Part shown: one piece after another, positions 4,472-5,461 of the stretch
How the letters are laid out: each line of letters starts with the position of its first letter
How positions within the stretch are numbered: position 1 is the first letter of the stretch
Assembly (NCBI GenBank): GCA_002691095.1
Contig: NZGU01000024.1
Span: 14,433-19,893 of the forward strand
Origin: Kiritimatiellaceae bacterium
Lineage (GTDB): Bacteria; Verrucomicrobiota; Kiritimatiellia; Kiritimatiellales; Pontiellaceae
Length of the DNA stretch: 5,461 nt
Direction: 5' to 3'
Notes under the pieces: generated by a model
Told to the model about the DNA's origin: nothing
Seen by the model: only the letters and a program-made list of their open reading frames with translations
The model's database searches: none
Program-made: the position numbers and the translations under genes

Positions 4472-5461
4472 TTAGGGGCGGATCTGACCGGTGCCTTCGA
4501 TGATGAATTTATAGGTGGTTAACTCTTCGAGTCCCATCGGCCCACGGGCGTGCAACTTGTCGGTGCTAATGCCTATTTCCGCTCCCATACCGAACTCGGC
4601 GCCGTCGGTGAAACGAGTAGAGGCGTTGACGTAGACAGAGCTGGAATCGACTTCGGCTAGAAATTGTTTTTCACTTTCTGTGTCTTGCGTGACGATGGCG
4701 TCGGAGTGTCCGGAACCGTAGTGGTTGATGTGGTCAATGGCGGCTTCGGTGTCGTTGACAACTCGAATGGCGAGCGTGAGGTCGAGATACTCCGTGAACC
4801 AGTCCTCTTCGGTGGCAGCTTGGGCAGATGGAATATGGGTGCGTGTGGTTTCGTCGCCACGGATGGTGACGCCGGCGGCCTGTAGGCGTTCGCCCATGGT
4901 GGGTAGAAAGTCATCGGCAATCGCTTGGTGAACCAGCAGTGTTTCCATGGCGTTGCAGACACCGGGGCGTTGGCACTTAGCATTTTCGGCGATGGCCCAT
5001 GCCATGTCGAGTTTGGCGGTGGCATCGATGTAGGTATGGCAGATGCCTTTGTAGTGTTTAATAACGGGTACAAGTGCCATTTCGGCGACGGCGTTGATGA
5101 GCCCTTCGCCGCCGCGGGGGATAATAAGGTCGAGATAGTCGGTCATGCGGCAGAGTTCTCGAACCGCTTCGCGGTCGGTGGTGGGAACAAGCTGGATGGC
5201 GTTGGGGGGAAGGCCTTTGGCTTCGCCGCCCTCTTGTAGTGCGTTGGCAATGGCAAGGTTGGAGTGAATGGCTTCTTTGCCGCCGCGAAGGATGACGGCG
5301 TTGGAGGTCTTGAAGCAGAGGGCTGCGGCATCGCAGGTGACGTTGGGACGAGACTCGAAGATGATGCCGATGACGCCGATGGGGGCGCGTACTTTGCTGA
5401 TGTGGAGGCCGTTGGGCCGGTTCCACGCGGCGATTTCATCGCCGACAGGGTCGTTGAGAAC
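4472..5461 (-). CDS. proA: Glutamate-5-semialdehyde dehydrogenase (gamma-glutamyl phosphate reductase), N-terminus cut by window edge
   Basis: ProA reduces gamma-glutamyl phosphate with NADPH to glutamate-5-semialdehyde, the second step of proline synthesis, in the cytoplasm. The reading frame is open from the window edge to the TAA at 4472-4474, giving 329 residues; the family is about 415-420, so roughly 90 N-terminal residues are missing. The visible part opens with VLNDPVGDEIAAWNRPNG, then VRAPIGVIGIIFESRPNV and NAVILRGGKEAIHSN (coenzyme-binding region), then DLIIPRGGEGLI. The catalytic cysteine is residue 169 of the fragment, in PGVCNAMETLL. The C-terminal part has the HSDAIVT, VYVNASTRFTDGAEFGMGAEIGIST and HARGPMGLEELTTYK motifs. 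The internal ATG at 5146 is not the start, because strong ProA similarity continues upstream of it. The gene is more GC-rich than amt-glnK. No terminator is visible before the tRNA. Confidence 0.96.
   Translation of the reverse strand, partial: VLNDPVGDEIAAWNRPNGLHISKVRAPIGVIGIIFESRPNVTCDAAALCFKTSNAVILRGGKEAIHSNLAIANALQEGGEAKGLPPNAIQLVPTTDREAVRELCRMTDYLDLIIPRGGEGLINAVAEMALVPVIKHYKGICHTYIDATAKLDMAWAIAENAKCQRPGVCNAMETLLVHQAIADDFLPTMGERLQAAGVTIRGDETTRTHIPSAQAATEEDWFTEYLDLTLAIRVVNDTEAAIDHINHYGSGHSDAIVTQDTESEKQFLAEVDSSSVYVNASTRFTDGAEFGMGAEIGISTDKLHARGPMGLEELTTYKFIIEGTGQIRP

Noticed and set aside
4304..4522. 72-residue + strand frame containing MTGLEPATSSVTG
   Set aside because: It is the antisense translation of tRNA-Asp, a type of spurious protein often seen in annotations.
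4925..5239. 104-residue + strand glycine-rich frame
   Set aside because: Antisense shadow of proA without start signals.
5058..5439. Arg/Pro/Ser-rich - strand frames of 98 and 122 residues overlapping proA
   Set aside because: Out-of-frame readings of the GC-rich proA gene, whose true frame is open through the same region and matches ProA motifs.

Overview
The window looks like ordinary chromosome from a Gram-negative bacterium. The pointers are a sigma-54 type (-24/-12) promoter, a long class II ketol-acid reductoisomerase of the E. coli type, an ammonium channel with a signal peptide, and a PTS enzyme I family protein. Several proteins diverge from proteobacterial relatives (PII T-loop, enzyme I cysteine motif, a YRG-repeat microprotein). 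This made me think of the Planctomycetes-Verrucomicrobia-Lentisphaerae-Kiritimatiellota group, but that placement is a guess.

Layout on the + strand: the C-terminal end of a PEP-protein phosphotransferase (1-300); a 248-bp gap holding a near-consensus sigma-54 promoter (481-496); the ammonium transporter gene amt (549-1841); a hairpin over its stop codon and an intrinsic terminator; a PII signalling gene of the glnK type (2009-2353) with its own terminator; and ilvC (2499-3971). The two terminators after amt and glnK are versions of one element, with the same pyrimidine box and the same 11-bp stem / 4-nt loop geometry. A bidirectional terminator near 4000 separates ilvC from the - strand block. 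Read right to left, that block is the C-terminal three quarters of proA (5461-4472), tRNA-Asp(GUC) (4399-4323), and a 54-residue protein made of three YRG repeats (4186-4022).

Functionally, amt and glnK form a nitrogen-uptake pair: the channel conducts ammonium and the PII trimer is expected to plug it when nitrogen is plentiful. The sigma-54 promoter fits induction under nitrogen limitation. The PII protein keeps the arginine that plugs the channel but lacks the tyrosine that is uridylylated or adenylylated elsewhere, so its control is predicted to depend on nucleotides and 2-oxoglutarate rather than covalent modification. ilvC (branched-chain amino acids) and proA (proline) are biosynthetic housekeeping genes.

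I see no mobile element, CRISPR array or clear new multi-gene system. The most unusual items are the PII T-loop, the paired terminators and the YRG microprotein.
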